The translations under genes were made by a program, and so were the position numbers. This document shows positions 53,322 through 62,681 of a stretch of 64,000 nt of DNA, in pieces (position 1 is the first letter of the stretch; each line of letters opens with the position of its first letter). This stretch comes from Pseudomonas entomophila L48. Lineage in GTDB: Bacteria; Pseudomonadota; Gammaproteobacteria; Pseudomonadales; Pseudomonadaceae. The stretch spans positions 864,501-928,500 of the forward strand of contig NC_008027.1 in the NCBI RefSeq assembly GCF_000026105.1, written 5' to 3'. The notes under the pieces were generated by a model. The model had not been told where the DNA came from. It worked only from the letters and a program-made list of their open reading frames with translations, and did no database searches.

Positions 53322-54191
53322 TCAGGGTTGTTGCAGCAGGCGCAAGGCCGCCTGGGGGCTGTCGAACAGATGCAGATTGGGCAGTGCCAGTGCCTGCAAC
53401 TCTGCCTCGAACAGGCCGATGGCGCTGCCGCCTGCCAGTGTGTTCACACTGATCTCCCGCAATGCGCGCGACAAGGCGGGCAGTTCCGGGCGGCGCCCAA
53501 GGTGCAGCAGCAATGCACGGGGTTTCAGCAGCTCCACGGCCTGACGCAGTTGCCGAGGTTCAACCGGCCATTCGAGAATCTCCAACGGCTGGCCACTGCT
53601 GCTCAGCAGCCAGGCGCACAGCCAGAATTCGGCGTCGAAGGGCGTGTCGTCGGTGCGGGCGAGCAGCACGCAGGGGCCCGCCAGTGAATGGCTGTCGTGG
53701 TACACCCGTGCGCCCAGCTTGCTGCGCAGCCAGGTGTGGAAGAACACCTGCTCCAGGCGTGCGTCGAAGTGGGACTGCCAGCGCTGGGCAAGCGCGTCCA
53801 GCAGGGGCAGGAGCAGGCGTTCGCAGACGGTCACGGCGGGGTACAGCGCCATTGCCTGGTTCAGCAACTGGTCCAGCTGGCGCTGGGCGAGGCGGGCGAT
53901 GGCGGCGATCATCTGTTCGATGCGCTCGCCCCATTCGCCCTGCACGGTGGTGGCGGGGTCGGCGGCCTTGTCCAGCAGCTCGCGCACCTGGCTCACCGCG
54001 GCGCCGCGTTCGAGCCAGCGCAGCACGGCTTGCACCCGCTGCACCTGATCTTGTGGATAAAGTCGATGCCCCTTGGGCGTGCGCTGGGGCTTGATCAGGC
54101 CGTAGCGGCGCTCCCAGGCGCGCAGGGTGACCGGGTTGACGCCGGTCAGCCGTGCCACTTCGCCGATGGGCAGCAGGTCTTCAGATAGCAT
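53322..54191 (-). CDS. MerR-family regulator of the CarH/LitR type, probably B12-independent
   Basis: 289 residues. MerR helix-turn-helix at the N-terminus (PIGEVARLTGVNPVTLRAWERRYGLIKPQRTPKGHRLYPQDQV), a helix bundle (about 85-165) and a C-terminal Rossmann-like part (about 170-289) as in CarH/LitR. The cobalamin-binding signature ExxxHxxG is not visible, which fits the class II LitR proteins described in P. putida as light-response regulators. It overlaps the ybgA-like gene by 11 bp and precedes phrB by 24 bases, which supports a role in light control of this operon. Confidence 0.82.
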   Translation of the reverse strand: MLSEDLLPIGEVARLTGVNPVTLRAWERRYGLIKPQRTPKGHRLYPQDQVQRVQAVLRWLERGAAVSQVRELLDKAADPATTVQGEWGERIEQMIAAIARLAQRQLDQLLNQAMALYPAVTVCERLLLPLLDALAQRWQSHFDARLEQVFFHTWLRSKLGARVYHDSHSLAGPCVLLARTDDTPFDAEFWLCAWLLSSSGQPLEILEWPVEPRQLRQAVELLKPRALLLHLGRRPELPALSRALREISVNTLAGGSAIGLFEAELQALALPNLHLFDSPQAALRLLQQP

Positions 54192-55149
54192 TGCGTAGTC
54201 CGAGGGTTTCCGGGTGGGGCTGCAGGTAGGCCTGCTGCATCAAGTAGGGGGCGGGGTGGTTGCGCAGGTGGTGCTTCAACAGGGTCAGGGGCACCACCAG
54301 TGGTACCACGCCTTTCTGGTACTGGCCGATGACCTCTTGCAACTCGAGCTTGTCCGCTTGCTTGAGGTCTTTACGCAGGTAGCCGCTCAGATGCTGAAGC
54401 ACGTTGCCGTGGGTACCGCGGCTGGCGCAGCGACGCAGGGCCTGCATCAGCTGGCTGAAGTAGCGTGGGCCGATCTGCTCGGGAGCATCGTCGCGGGTCA
54501 TGCTACCCAGCAGGCGGCCCAGGTTGCGATAGGCCTGGGGGTTGTGGGCCATCAGCAGGTACTTGTAGCGCGCATGGAAGCGAACCAACGTGCCACGGCT
54601 CAGGCCTTCGCGTAGCAGGCCTTGCCAGTCGGCATAGGCGTAGACGCGGGTGATGAAGTTTTCCCGCAGCACCGGGTCGTGCAGGCGCCCTTCTTCTTCG
54701 ACGGGCAGGTCGGGGCGTCGGGCACAGAACGCCGACGCGAAGGCGCCGCGTCCACCCAGGTGGGGAGGACGGCCGTTGTCCTGATATACCTTGACCCGCT
54801 CCAGGCCGCACGAGGGTGACTTCTGCATGAATACGTAGCCGCAGATATCGTCGAGTTCGCCCGCCATCTGTTCGCCGTAGGCCCGCAGCGGGCCTGCCAG
54901 GTCGGTGGTGGTGTCGCGGCTGGCGGTGACGGCGGGATGATCCGGGTCACCCACCAGGCGGATGGGTTCGCGGGGTACACCGAGGCCAATGGCGACTTCC
55001 GGGCACACGGGCACCCAGTCGAAATGTTCGTCGAGCAGGTCGCGGCAGAGGTCGGAGCGCTTGTGGCCAGCGTTGTAGCGTACGTTCTGTCCGGTCAGGC
55101 AGGCGCTGATGGCCAGGCGTGGTTTGCCGCTGGGGGCGGAAAGGTTCAT
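54181..55149 (-). CDS. DUF523/DUF1722 protein (YbgA-like)
   Basis: 322 residues from ATG 55149. DUF523 N-terminal half with conserved Cys positions (ISACLTGQNVRYNAGHKR, VPVCPEVAIGLGVPREPIRL, MQKSPSCGLERVKVY) and a C-terminal DUF1722 (about 200-310, FHARYKYLLMAHNPQAYRNLGRLL). Family members often sit beside phrB; the biochemical role is unclear. It is the first gene of the operon with the MerR/LitR-like regulator, phrB and SDR genes. Confidence 0.86.
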   Translation of the reverse strand: MNLSAPSGKPRLAISACLTGQNVRYNAGHKRSDLCRDLLDEHFDWVPVCPEVAIGLGVPREPIRLVGDPDHPAVTASRDTTTDLAGPLRAYGEQMAGELDDICGYVFMQKSPSCGLERVKVYQDNGRPPHLGGRGAFASAFCARRPDLPVEEEGRLHDPVLRENFITRVYAYADWQGLLREGLSRGTLVRFHARYKYLLMAHNPQAYRNLGRLLGSMTRDDAPEQIGPRYFSQLMQALRRCASRGTHGNVLQHLSGYLRKDLKQADKLELQEVIGQYQKGVVPLVVPLTLLKHHLRNHPAPYLMQQAYLQPHPETLGLRNAI

Positions 55150-55166
55150 TGCAGACTCCGGAATTA

Positions 55167-55244
55167 CTTGTACAGAAGGCTTGGTTTGTACAGGTTTATT
55201 CCAGCACATCTGCAGACTTATACAAGTGTTACTTTCTGTATAAG
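55167..55244. promoter_or_regulatory. Four TGTACA/TGTATA half-sites upstream of the ybgA-like operon
   Basis: CTTGTACAG (55167), TTTGTACAG (55185), CTTATACAAG (55217, inverted) and CTGTATAAG (55236). Members of each pair are 18-19 bp apart, typical of MerR-family operators. The same pair type recurs upstream of the renalase gene at 56294-56320. Candidate LitR-type boxes. Confidence 0.5.
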
Positions 55245-55257
55245 TCCGCGTTCTGCG

Positions 55258-56391
<1,134 letters not shown>

Positions 56392-56431
56392 TTAAAAATA
56401 GACCACGGCCGCCAACTGTGAGGACACAGCC

Positions 56432-57337
56432 ATGCATATATTGCTGACCGGCGGTACTGGCCTGATCGGCCAGCACCTGTGCCAGCTCTGGCGCGGCCAG
56501 GGCCATCGCCTGACCGTGTGGAGCCGAACCCCCGAATTGGTGCCGAAACACTGTGGCACGGGTGTGCGAGGTGTCGCCCGCCTGGACGATATCGCGCAGG
56601 ACGACCCGGTGGACGCCGTGATCAACCTGGCGGGGGCGCCGATCGCCGACCGCCCGTGGACGGCGGCACGTCGAACCTTGCTGTGGTCCAGTCGCGTGAC
56701 CCTGACCGAACAACTGCTGGCGTGGCTGGAAACCCGCGAGCAGCGCCCTGGCGTGCTGATCTCGGGCTCCGCCGTGGGCTGGTACGGCGATGGCGGTGAG
56801 CGTGAGCTGACCGAAGCTTCGCCCCCCGTGAAGGAAGACTTCGCCAGCCAACTGTGCATCGCCTGGGAAGAGACCGCCTCGCGCGCACAGGCGCTCGGGA
56901 TTCGCGTGGTGCTGGTGCGCACGGGGCTGGTGCTGGCCAGTGATGGCGGCTTTTTGTCGCGCCTGCGCCTGCCGTTCAAGCTGGGGCTGGGCGGGCCGTT
57001 GGGCGATGGTCGGCAATGGATGCCCTGGGTCCATATAGAAGACCAGATCGGCCTGATTGATTTTCTCTTGCGGCACAACGAGGCAAGCGGTCCTTATAAT
57101 GCCTGCGCGCCAGAGCCTGTGCGCAATCGCGAGTTCGCCAGGCGCCTGGGCCGTGCGCTGCACCGCCCGGCGTTCCTGCCGATGCCGGCCTTGTTGCTCA
57201 AGGCCGGGCTGGGCGAGCTGTCGACGCTGCTGCTCGGCGGCCAGCGCGCGCGCCCCGTGCGCCTTCTGGCGGCAGGCTTCACGTTCCGCTTCAACGATCT
57301 GCAATCGGCCCTGGACGACCTGTCCAGGCGCCTCTGA
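56432..57337 (+). CDS. TIGR01777-family NAD-dependent epimerase-like protein
   Basis: 301 residues, atypical SDR. N-terminal cofactor motif [18 protein letters not shown], then [19 protein letters not shown], the [18 protein letters not shown] segment and the C-terminal DUF1731-like end ([39 protein letters not shown]). The substrate is unknown. It is divergent from the renalase-like gene and followed 13 bases later by hemH, the common pseudomonad linkage. Confidence 0.87.
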   Translation: MHILLTGGTGLIGQHLCQLWRGQGHRLTVWSRTPELVPKHCGTGVRGVARLDDIAQDDPVDAVINLAGAPIADRPWTAARRTLLWSSRVTLTEQLLAWLETREQRPGVLISGSAVGWYGDGGERELTEASPPVKEDFASQLCIAWEETASRAQALGIRVVLVRTGLVLASDGGFLSRLRLPFKLGLGGPLGDGRQWMPWVHIEDQIGLIDFLLRHNEASGPYNACAPEPVRNREFARRLGRALHRPAFLPMPALLLKAGLGELSTLLLGGQRARPVRLLAAGFTFRFNDLQSALDDLSRRL

Positions 57338-57350
57338 CATAGGACGCTGC

Positions 57351-58364
57351 ATGACCGATCACGCCCTGCTGCTGGTCAACCTGGGTTCGCCGGCCTCCAC
57401 CTCGGTGGCTGACGTGCGCCGTTACCTCAACCAGTTCCTCATGGACCCGTACGTGATCGACCTGCCCTGGCCGGTGCGGCGGTTGCTGGTGTCGCTGATC
57501 CTGATCAAGCGCCCGGAACAGTCGGCCCACGCCTACGCTTCGATCTGGTGGGACGAAGGTTCGCCGCTGGTGGTGCTGACCCGCCGTCTGCAAGCCGCGA
57601 TGGTCGAGCACTGGCCCCACGGGCCGGTGGAAATCGCCATGCGCTACGGTGAGCCAGCCTTACCGGACGTGCTTGAGCGCCTGGCGGCCCAGGGTGTACG
57701 CAAGGTGACGCTGGCGCCGCTGTATCCACAGTTCGCCGACAGCACGGTGACCACGGTGGTGGAACTGGCCAAGCAGACCATCGCCGAGCGCAAGCTGCCA
57801 CTGCAGACCCGCATCCTGCAACCGTTCTATGACCACCCCGACTATATCCAGGCGCTGGCCGCCAGCGCCCGGCCGTACCTGGAGCAGCAATACGATCATC
57901 TGTTGCTGAGTTTCCACGGCTTGCCCGAGCGCCACCTGAAGAAGCTCGACCCTTCCGGCAACCACGACTTCCAGGCCGCCGACTGCTGCAAGGACGCCAG
58001 CGCCGAGATGCGTGCGGTGTGCTATCGCGGCCAGTGCCTGGCCACGGCCAAGGCGTTCGCGCAGAAGATGGGCATTCCCGACGGCAAGTGGTCGGTGTCA
58101 TTCCAGTCGCGGCTGGGGCGCGCCAAATGGATCGAGCCCTACACCGAGACGCGCCTGGACGAGCTGGGCAAGGCAGGGGTGAAGAAGTTGCTGGTGATGT
58201 GCCCGGCGTTCGTCGCCGATTGCATCGAGACGCTGGAGGAGATCGGCGATCGGGGCAAGGAGCAGTTCATCGAGGCGGGCGGGAAAGAGCTGGTGCTGGT
58301 GCCGTGCCTGAATGATCACCCGGAATGGGTGAGGGTGCTGGCGGGGATGTGCGAGAACGCCTGA
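57351..58364 (+). CDS. hemH: Ferrochelatase
   Basis: 337 residues from ATG 57351 ([16 protein letters not shown]), with AGGA about 6 bases upstream. Conserved [22 protein letters not shown] with the catalytic His (about 184), and [17 protein letters not shown]. It inserts Fe2+ into protoporphyrin IX to give haem. Confidence 0.95.
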   Translation: MTDHALLLVNLGSPASTSVADVRRYLNQFLMDPYVIDLPWPVRRLLVSLILIKRPEQSAHAYASIWWDEGSPLVVLTRRLQAAMVEHWPHGPVEIAMRYGEPALPDVLERLAAQGVRKVTLAPLYPQFADSTVTTVVELAKQTIAERKLPLQTRILQPFYDHPDYIQALAASARPYLEQQYDHLLLSFHGLPERHLKKLDPSGNHDFQAADCCKDASAEMRAVCYRGQCLATAKAFAQKMGIPDGKWSVSFQSRLGRAKWIEPYTETRLDELGKAGVKKLLVMCPAFVADCIETLEEIGDRGKEQFIEAGGKELVLVPCLNDHPEWVRVLAGMCENA

Positions 58365-58388
58365 GAAACTCGCCCGGCTTTGAATCGA

Positions 58389-58407
58389 GGGGCCGCAAGG
58401 CGGCCCC
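58389..58407. terminator. Stem-loop between hemH and uraA (candidate terminator)
   Basis: GGGGCCGCAAGGCGGCCCC: perfect 8-bp GC stem with an AAG loop between convergent genes. T-runs are weak, so termination is probable but not certain. Confidence 0.55.
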
Positions 58408-58424
58408 AGGATTTCAATGAAGGA

Positions 58425-59699
58425 TCAGTGCAACTGATCGTCCAGCTTCTTGTTCTTCCAGCCATCGTTGCCCGGCAGGATCAGGTTCAGGGCGATGGCC
58501 ACGATGGCGCACAGGGCGATGCCCTTCAGGCCCCAGTCGTCCGGGCCGTCGCCGCTGCCGATCAGCACGCCGCCGATACCGAACACCAGGGTCACCGAGA
58601 CGATCACCAGGTTGCGCGCTTCGGCCAGGTCGATCTTGTGGCGGATCATGGTGTTCATGCCCACCGCCGCGATCGAGCCGAACAGCAGGCAGAGAATGCC
58701 GCCCATCACCGGTACCGGAATGCTCTGCAGCAGCGCGCCGAACTTGCCGATGAAGGCCAGGGTGATGGCGAATACCGCCGCCCAGGTCATGATCTTCGGG
58801 TTGTAGTTCTTGGTCAGCATCACCGCGCCGGTCACTTCGGCGTAGGTGGTGTTGGGCGGGCCACCGAACAGGCCGGCCGCGGTGGTCGCCAAGCCATCGC
58901 CCAGCAGGGTGCGGTGCAGGCCGGGCTTCTTCAGGTAGTCGCGGCCGGTCACGCTGCCCACCGCAATCACGCCGCCGATATGTTCGATCGCCGGAGCCAG
59001 GGCCACCGGAACGATGAACAGGATCGCCTGCCAGTTGAATTCCGGCGCGGTGAACTTGGGCAGTTCCAGCCAAGGGGCGGCGGCGATCTTGGCGGTATCG
59101 ACCACGCCAAAGGCGAACGACAGGGCAAAGCCCACCAGTACGCCGGAGATGATCGGCACCAGACGGAAGATGCCCTTGCCGAACACGGCCACGATCAAGG
59201 TGGTCAGCAATGCCGGCATGGAGATCATCATCGCGGTCTGGTACGGCATCAACACGCTGCCGTCACCCGCCTTGCCCATGGCCATGTTGGCGGCGATCGG
59301 TGCCATGGCCAGGCCGATGGAGATGATCACTGGGCCAATGACAACGGGCGGCAGCATGCGGTCGATGAAGCCGGTGCCTTTGATCTTCACCATCAAACCC
59401 ATGAAGGTGTAGACGAAGCCGGCGGCCATCACCCCGCCCATGGTCGCGGCCAGGCCGAACTGGCCCTTGGCGAGAATGATCGGGGTGATGAAGGCGAAGC
59501 TCGAAGCGAGGAACACCGGCACCTGGCGGCCGGTCACCAGCTGGAACAACAAGGTGCCGAGGCCGGCGGTGAACAGCGCCACGTTGGGGTCGAGGCCGGT
59601 GATCAGTGGCATCAGTACCAGCGCGCCGAATGCCACGAAGAGCATCTGCGCGCCCGAGACGACCTGGCGCCAGAGCGGGTCGTTGAAGCCGTCCTGCAT
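58425..59699 (-). CDS. uraA: Uracil permease
   Basis: 424 residues, NAT/NCS2 family with about 14 membrane helices. QMLFVAFGALVLMPLITGLDPNVALFTAGLGTLLFQLVTGRQVPVFLASSFAFI, PAIEHIGGVIAVGSVTGRDY (uracil-site Glu) and GLFGGPPNTTYAEVTGAVMLT are UraA signatures. It follows upp by 2 bases, so uptake and salvage of uracil are encoded together. Confidence 0.94.
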   Translation of the reverse strand: MQDGFNDPLWRQVVSGAQMLFVAFGALVLMPLITGLDPNVALFTAGLGTLLFQLVTGRQVPVFLASSFAFITPIILAKGQFGLAATMGGVMAAGFVYTFMGLMVKIKGTGFIDRMLPPVVIGPVIISIGLAMAPIAANMAMGKAGDGSVLMPYQTAMMISMPALLTTLIVAVFGKGIFRLVPIISGVLVGFALSFAFGVVDTAKIAAAPWLELPKFTAPEFNWQAILFIVPVALAPAIEHIGGVIAVGSVTGRDYLKKPGLHRTLLGDGLATTAAGLFGGPPNTTYAEVTGAVMLTKNYNPKIMTWAAVFAITLAFIGKFGALLQSIPVPVMGGILCLLFGSIAAVGMNTMIRHKIDLAEARNLVIVSVTLVFGIGGVLIGSGDGPDDWGLKGIALCAIVAIALNLILPGNDGWKNKKLDDQLH

Positions 59700-59701
59700 G
59701 A

Positions 59702-60340
59702 TCAGGCGTCCTTCTGCTTGGTGCCGAAGATCTTGTCGCCGGCATCGCCCAGGCCGGGGACGATGTAGCCGTGCTCATTGAGGCGCTGGTCGATCGACGC
59801 GGTGTAGATCTGCACGTCCGGGTGGGCTTTTTCCACCACTTCGATACCTTCGGGGGCAGCTACCAGCACCATGGCGCGGATTTCCTTGCAGCCGGCCTTT
59901 TTCAGCAGGTCGATGGTGGCGACCATCGAGCCACCGGTGGCCAGCATCGGGTCGATGATCAGGGCCAGGCGCTGGTTGATGTCCGGCGCGAGCTTTTCCA
60001 GGTAGGTGTGGGCTTCTAGGGTTTCTTCATTGCGGGCTACACCCACGGCGCTGACCTTGGCGCCCGGGATCAGGCTGAGTACACCGTCGAGCATGCCGAT
60101 GCCGGCACGCAGGATCGGTACCACGGTGATCTTCTTGCCGGCGATTTTCTCGACCTGCACCTTGCCGCACCAGCCGTCGATCTCGTAGGTCTCGAGTGGC
60201 AGGTCCTGGGTGGCTTCGTAGGTCAGGAGGGCGCCGACTTCCTGGGCGAGTTCGCGAAAATTCTTGGTGCTGATATCGGCACGGCGCATCAGGCCGAGCT
60301 TATGGCGGATCAGCGGATGGCGGATCTCACGAGTAGGCAT
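59702..60340 (-). CDS. upp: Uracil phosphoribosyltransferase
   Basis: 212 residues from ATG 60340 ([19 protein letters not shown]). PRPP-binding loop [24 protein letters not shown] (about 126-149) and the C-terminal uracil site [17 protein letters not shown]. It converts uracil and PRPP to UMP. It is first in an operon with uraA and divergent from hpt. Confidence 0.96.
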   Translation of the reverse strand: MPTREIRHPLIRHKLGLMRRADISTKNFRELAQEVGALLTYEATQDLPLETYEIDGWCGKVQVEKIAGKKITVVPILRAGIGMLDGVLSLIPGAKVSAVGVARNEETLEAHTYLEKLAPDINQRLALIIDPMLATGGSMVATIDLLKKAGCKEIRAMVLVAAPEGIEVVEKAHPDVQIYTASIDQRLNEHGYIVPGLGDAGDKIFGTKQKDA

Positions 60341-60505
60341 GGGGGGAGGGCTCCGGGAGGCGGGCAAAAAAACCGCGCTAGGTTAATCTATTCAGTCCCT
60401 GATGTCGTGCAGTCATTGTGCACGTTAGTCCATAAAGGCTTGATCTGGGACGAGCGGATGCGTACCTTTGCCCGCTTTTCCAAAACGCACCCCCTGGAGA
60501 GCGCC

Positions 60506-61063
60506 ATGTCCGCCGATCTCGAGCATATCCGTCAAGTGATGCGCGAGGCTGATTGCCTGTACAACGAAGCCGAGGTCGAGGCCGCCATCGCCGAGGTCGG
60601 CAAACAGATCTGCCAGGACCTGCACGACAAGAACCCGGTGGTCTTCTGCGTGATGAACGGCGGCCTGATCTTCTCCGGCAAGCTGCTCACCCACTTGCAG
60701 TTCCCGCTGGAAGCTTCTTACCTGCACGCTACCCGCTACCGCAACACCACCAGTGGTGGCGAGCTGTTCTGGAAAGCCAAGCCGGAAGTATCGTTCATCG
60801 ACCGCGACGTGCTGATCGTCGATGACATCCTTGACGAGGGCCACACCCTCAGCGCCATCATCGAGTTCTGCAAGCATGCCGGCGCCCGTGCGGTGCACAC
60901 TGCCGTGCTGATCGACAAGGACCACGACCGCAAGGCCAGCCCCGACCTGAAGGCCACCTACACCGGCCTGCCGTGCGTGGACCGCTACATCTTCGGTTAT
61001 GGCATGGACTACAAGGGCTACTGGCGTAACGCCAATGGCATTTTCGCCGTCAAGGGGTTGTGA
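60506..61063 (+). CDS. hpt: Hypoxanthine-guanine phosphoribosyltransferase
   Basis: 185 residues from ATG 60506, with GGAGAG about 6 bases upstream. PPi loop VFCVMNGGLIFSGKLL and PRPP loop VLIVDDILDEGHTLSAIIEF (about 95-114) identify a purine phosphoribosyltransferase. It salvages hypoxanthine and guanine. It stands divergent from upp, making a nucleobase-salvage locus. Confidence 0.92.
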   Translation: MSADLEHIRQVMREADCLYNEAEVEAAIAEVGKQICQDLHDKNPVVFCVMNGGLIFSGKLLTHLQFPLEASYLHATRYRNTTSGGELFWKAKPEVSFIDRDVLIVDDILDEGHTLSAIIEFCKHAGARAVHTAVLIDKDHDRKASPDLKATYTGLPCVDRYIFGYGMDYKGYWRNANGIFAVKGL

Positions 61064-61065
61064 TC

Positions 61066-61539
61066 ATGCGCCAGCCTGCGTTCCTCGATCAGTCGTTGTT
61101 CACTGCGCTGGCGCTCAAGGCCGCCGACAGCCCGCGTGGTCGCCAGCACCACAACTTCCATGAAATGGAAGATCCCTGCCACCGCATGGCTGTCGGGCTG
61201 CAGCCCAACACCTATATTCCGCCGCACCGTCACTTGGGCGAGGACAAGGCCGAGGCGCTGATCGTGCTTAAAGGACGGTTAGGGCTGCTGATCTTCGACG
61301 AGCAAGGGGCGGTGACCGACAAGCGCGTCCTGCAAGCTGGCGGAGACTGCCTGGGGGTCGACCTGGCGCCAGGTACCTATCATGGCCTGGTGGTGCTGGA
61401 AGCGGACAGCGTCATGTTCGAATGCAAGGCTGGCCCGTATCGGCCGGTGGGAGAGGGCGAGCATGCCCACTGGGCGCCGCGTGAAGGCGATGCGGGTGTT
61501 GCCGACTATCACGCCTGGATGCGCGCGCAGTTCGACTGA
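61066..61539 (+). CDS. WbuC-family cupin protein
   Basis: 157 residues from ATG 61066, 2 bases after the hpt stop. Cupin motif 1 IPPHRHLGEDKAEALIVLKGRLGLLIFDE and motif 2 DLAPGTYHGLVVLEADSVMFECKAGPYRP; FHEMEDPCHRMAVGLQPNTYIPPHRH is the WbuC-type start. The metal site looks intact. The function is unknown; co-transcribed with hpt. Confidence 0.83.
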   Translation: MRQPAFLDQSLFTALALKAADSPRGRQHHNFHEMEDPCHRMAVGLQPNTYIPPHRHLGEDKAEALIVLKGRLGLLIFDEQGAVTDKRVLQAGGDCLGVDLAPGTYHGLVVLEADSVMFECKAGPYRPVGEGEHAHWAPREGDAGVADYHAWMRAQFD

Positions 61540-61577
61540 GCCTGCGTCCCATCGTGGAACAAGCCTGCTCTCTCATC

Positions 61578-61604
61578 GTGGGAGCGGGCTTGCCCCGCGA
61601 CAGG
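61578..61604. repeat. REP-like single unit
   Basis: GGGAGCGGGCTTGCCCCGCG, a REP variant differing from the other types in the window, just upstream of the secreted protein gene. Confidence 0.6.
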
Positions 61605-61644
61605 GGCCGTGCGTAGAGTGCCTGCTCATACCAAGGAGCCTCAC

Positions 61645-62115
61645 ATGCGTGCAATCGTCCCCCTCCTGCTGGCGGTGAGCCTCCCGCTCGCGGCCGCCCC
61701 GCTGCACAGCCAGTTCCTCCCTCCCGACGACCTTTCGCTGCGCCAGGAAGCACCGACCAGCCAGCAGTTGCTGCAGGTTACCGACTACAGCGTGGTGGTC
61801 GGCACCCAGCGCCAGTCCGACCAGCAACCCATCCCGATCACGTCCTCGTTGCAGATGCGCCTGAAGGGCAAACCCTTGAGCAAGGGCTCGACCATTGGCC
61901 AGGTGCTGATCAACTTCGACGGGGAAGGCGGCAAGAGCCTGAAAAAGCCGGTCTTTGACGATAACAGCCGCACCTTGACCCTCAACTACCCGATGGCGGA
62001 CTACCGGGTGATCATGGATCTGCTGCGCAACGAAACCCTGTATGTGCAGTTCCTCACCTACGGCAATGGCCATGTCTGGGCCGACTTGCACACCGGTACC
62101 GTACGTACGCGTTGA
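61645..62115 (+). CDS. Exported protein of unknown function
   Basis: 156 residues from ATG 61645, with AAGGAG about 8 bases upstream. Signal peptide MRAIVPLLLAVSLPLAAAPLHSQ. The mature part is strand-rich (VTDYSVVVGTQRQSDQQPIPITSSLQMRLKGKPLS ... ILINFDGEGGKSLKKPVF ... VIMDLLRNETLYVQFLTYGNGHVWADL). No recognised family or motif; probably periplasmic. Confidence 0.75.
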   Translation: MRAIVPLLLAVSLPLAAAPLHSQFLPPDDLSLRQEAPTSQQLLQVTDYSVVVGTQRQSDQQPIPITSSLQMRLKGKPLSKGSTIGQVLINFDGEGGKSLKKPVFDDNSRTLTLNYPMADYRVIMDLLRNETLYVQFLTYGNGHVWADLHTGTVRTR

Positions 62116-62183
62116 GGCTCGCAGGTTTCGGGGGGTAAACTGCCCGCCTTCGAATTACCGTGATGGTCCAGTTGGAGTCGGCG

Positions 62184-62474
62184 ATGCGCAAAGACAAGAA
62201 ACAAGTGATTGGTGACGAGATCAGCAACGAGTACATCAAGTCGTTCCTGCAGTTCGAGCCGGCCGATGGCCTGACCTCGCCATCGCATCACAAGCTGATC
62301 AAGGGCTATCGCGGCCTGCGTGTCGATGACTTCGAACGCTATGTGGGGTTCTTCGTCGCGGCCGGTTACGACCTGGATGGCAAGGACGAGCACGGCAAGA
62401 CCTTCGTCGAGGTGATCGCAGACCAGCGCAATGCGCCGGAGTACATCGAGATCATCGACAACGCCCGCGGTTGA
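62184..62474 (+). CDS. PA4642-family conserved protein
   Basis: 96 residues from ATG 62184 (MRKDKKQVIGDEISNEYIKSFLQFEPADG), with TTGGAG 6 bases upstream; two upstream in-frame starts (62160, 62163) lack such a site. The family is widespread in pseudomonads near mqo and shows LHKLIKGYRGLRVDDFERYVGFFVAAGYDLDGKDEHGKTF-like sequence. The function is unknown. Confidence 0.8.
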   Translation: MRKDKKQVIGDEISNEYIKSFLQFEPADGLTSPSHHKLIKGYRGLRVDDFERYVGFFVAAGYDLDGKDEHGKTFVEVIADQRNAPEYIEIIDNARG

Positions 62475-62493
62475 TTCTGCGGGTTCGCCTTAA

Positions 62494-62612
62494 CCTGTAG
62501 GAGCGGCCTTGCGTCGCGAAAGGGCCGCAAGGCGGCCCCGGCGATATTGAGGTATGGCATAAATCTGGGGCTGCTTCGCAGCCCTTTCGCGACACAAGGC
62601 CGCTCTTACAAG
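62494..62612. repeat. Inverted repeat (REP-like pair)
   Basis: Arms TGTAGGAGCGGCCTTGCGTC (62494-) and the near complement GACACAAGGCCGCTCTTACA, with inner GGGCCGCAAGGCGGCCC and GGGCTGCTTCGCAGCCC hairpins. Confidence 0.75.
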
Positions 62613-62642
62613 AGGGGAGGTCAGTGTGGTGAGACAGGCATA

Positions 62643-62668
62643 AAAAAACGCCCCGAGGGGCGTTTTTT
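62643..62668. terminator. Rho-independent terminator (mqo and convergent gene)
   Basis: AAAAAACGCCCC / GGGGCGTTTTTT stem with a GA loop, perfect in both directions. It ends mqo (minus) and can end the plus-strand transcript. Confidence 0.92.
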
Positions 62669-62681
62669 CGTTTCAGCCGGT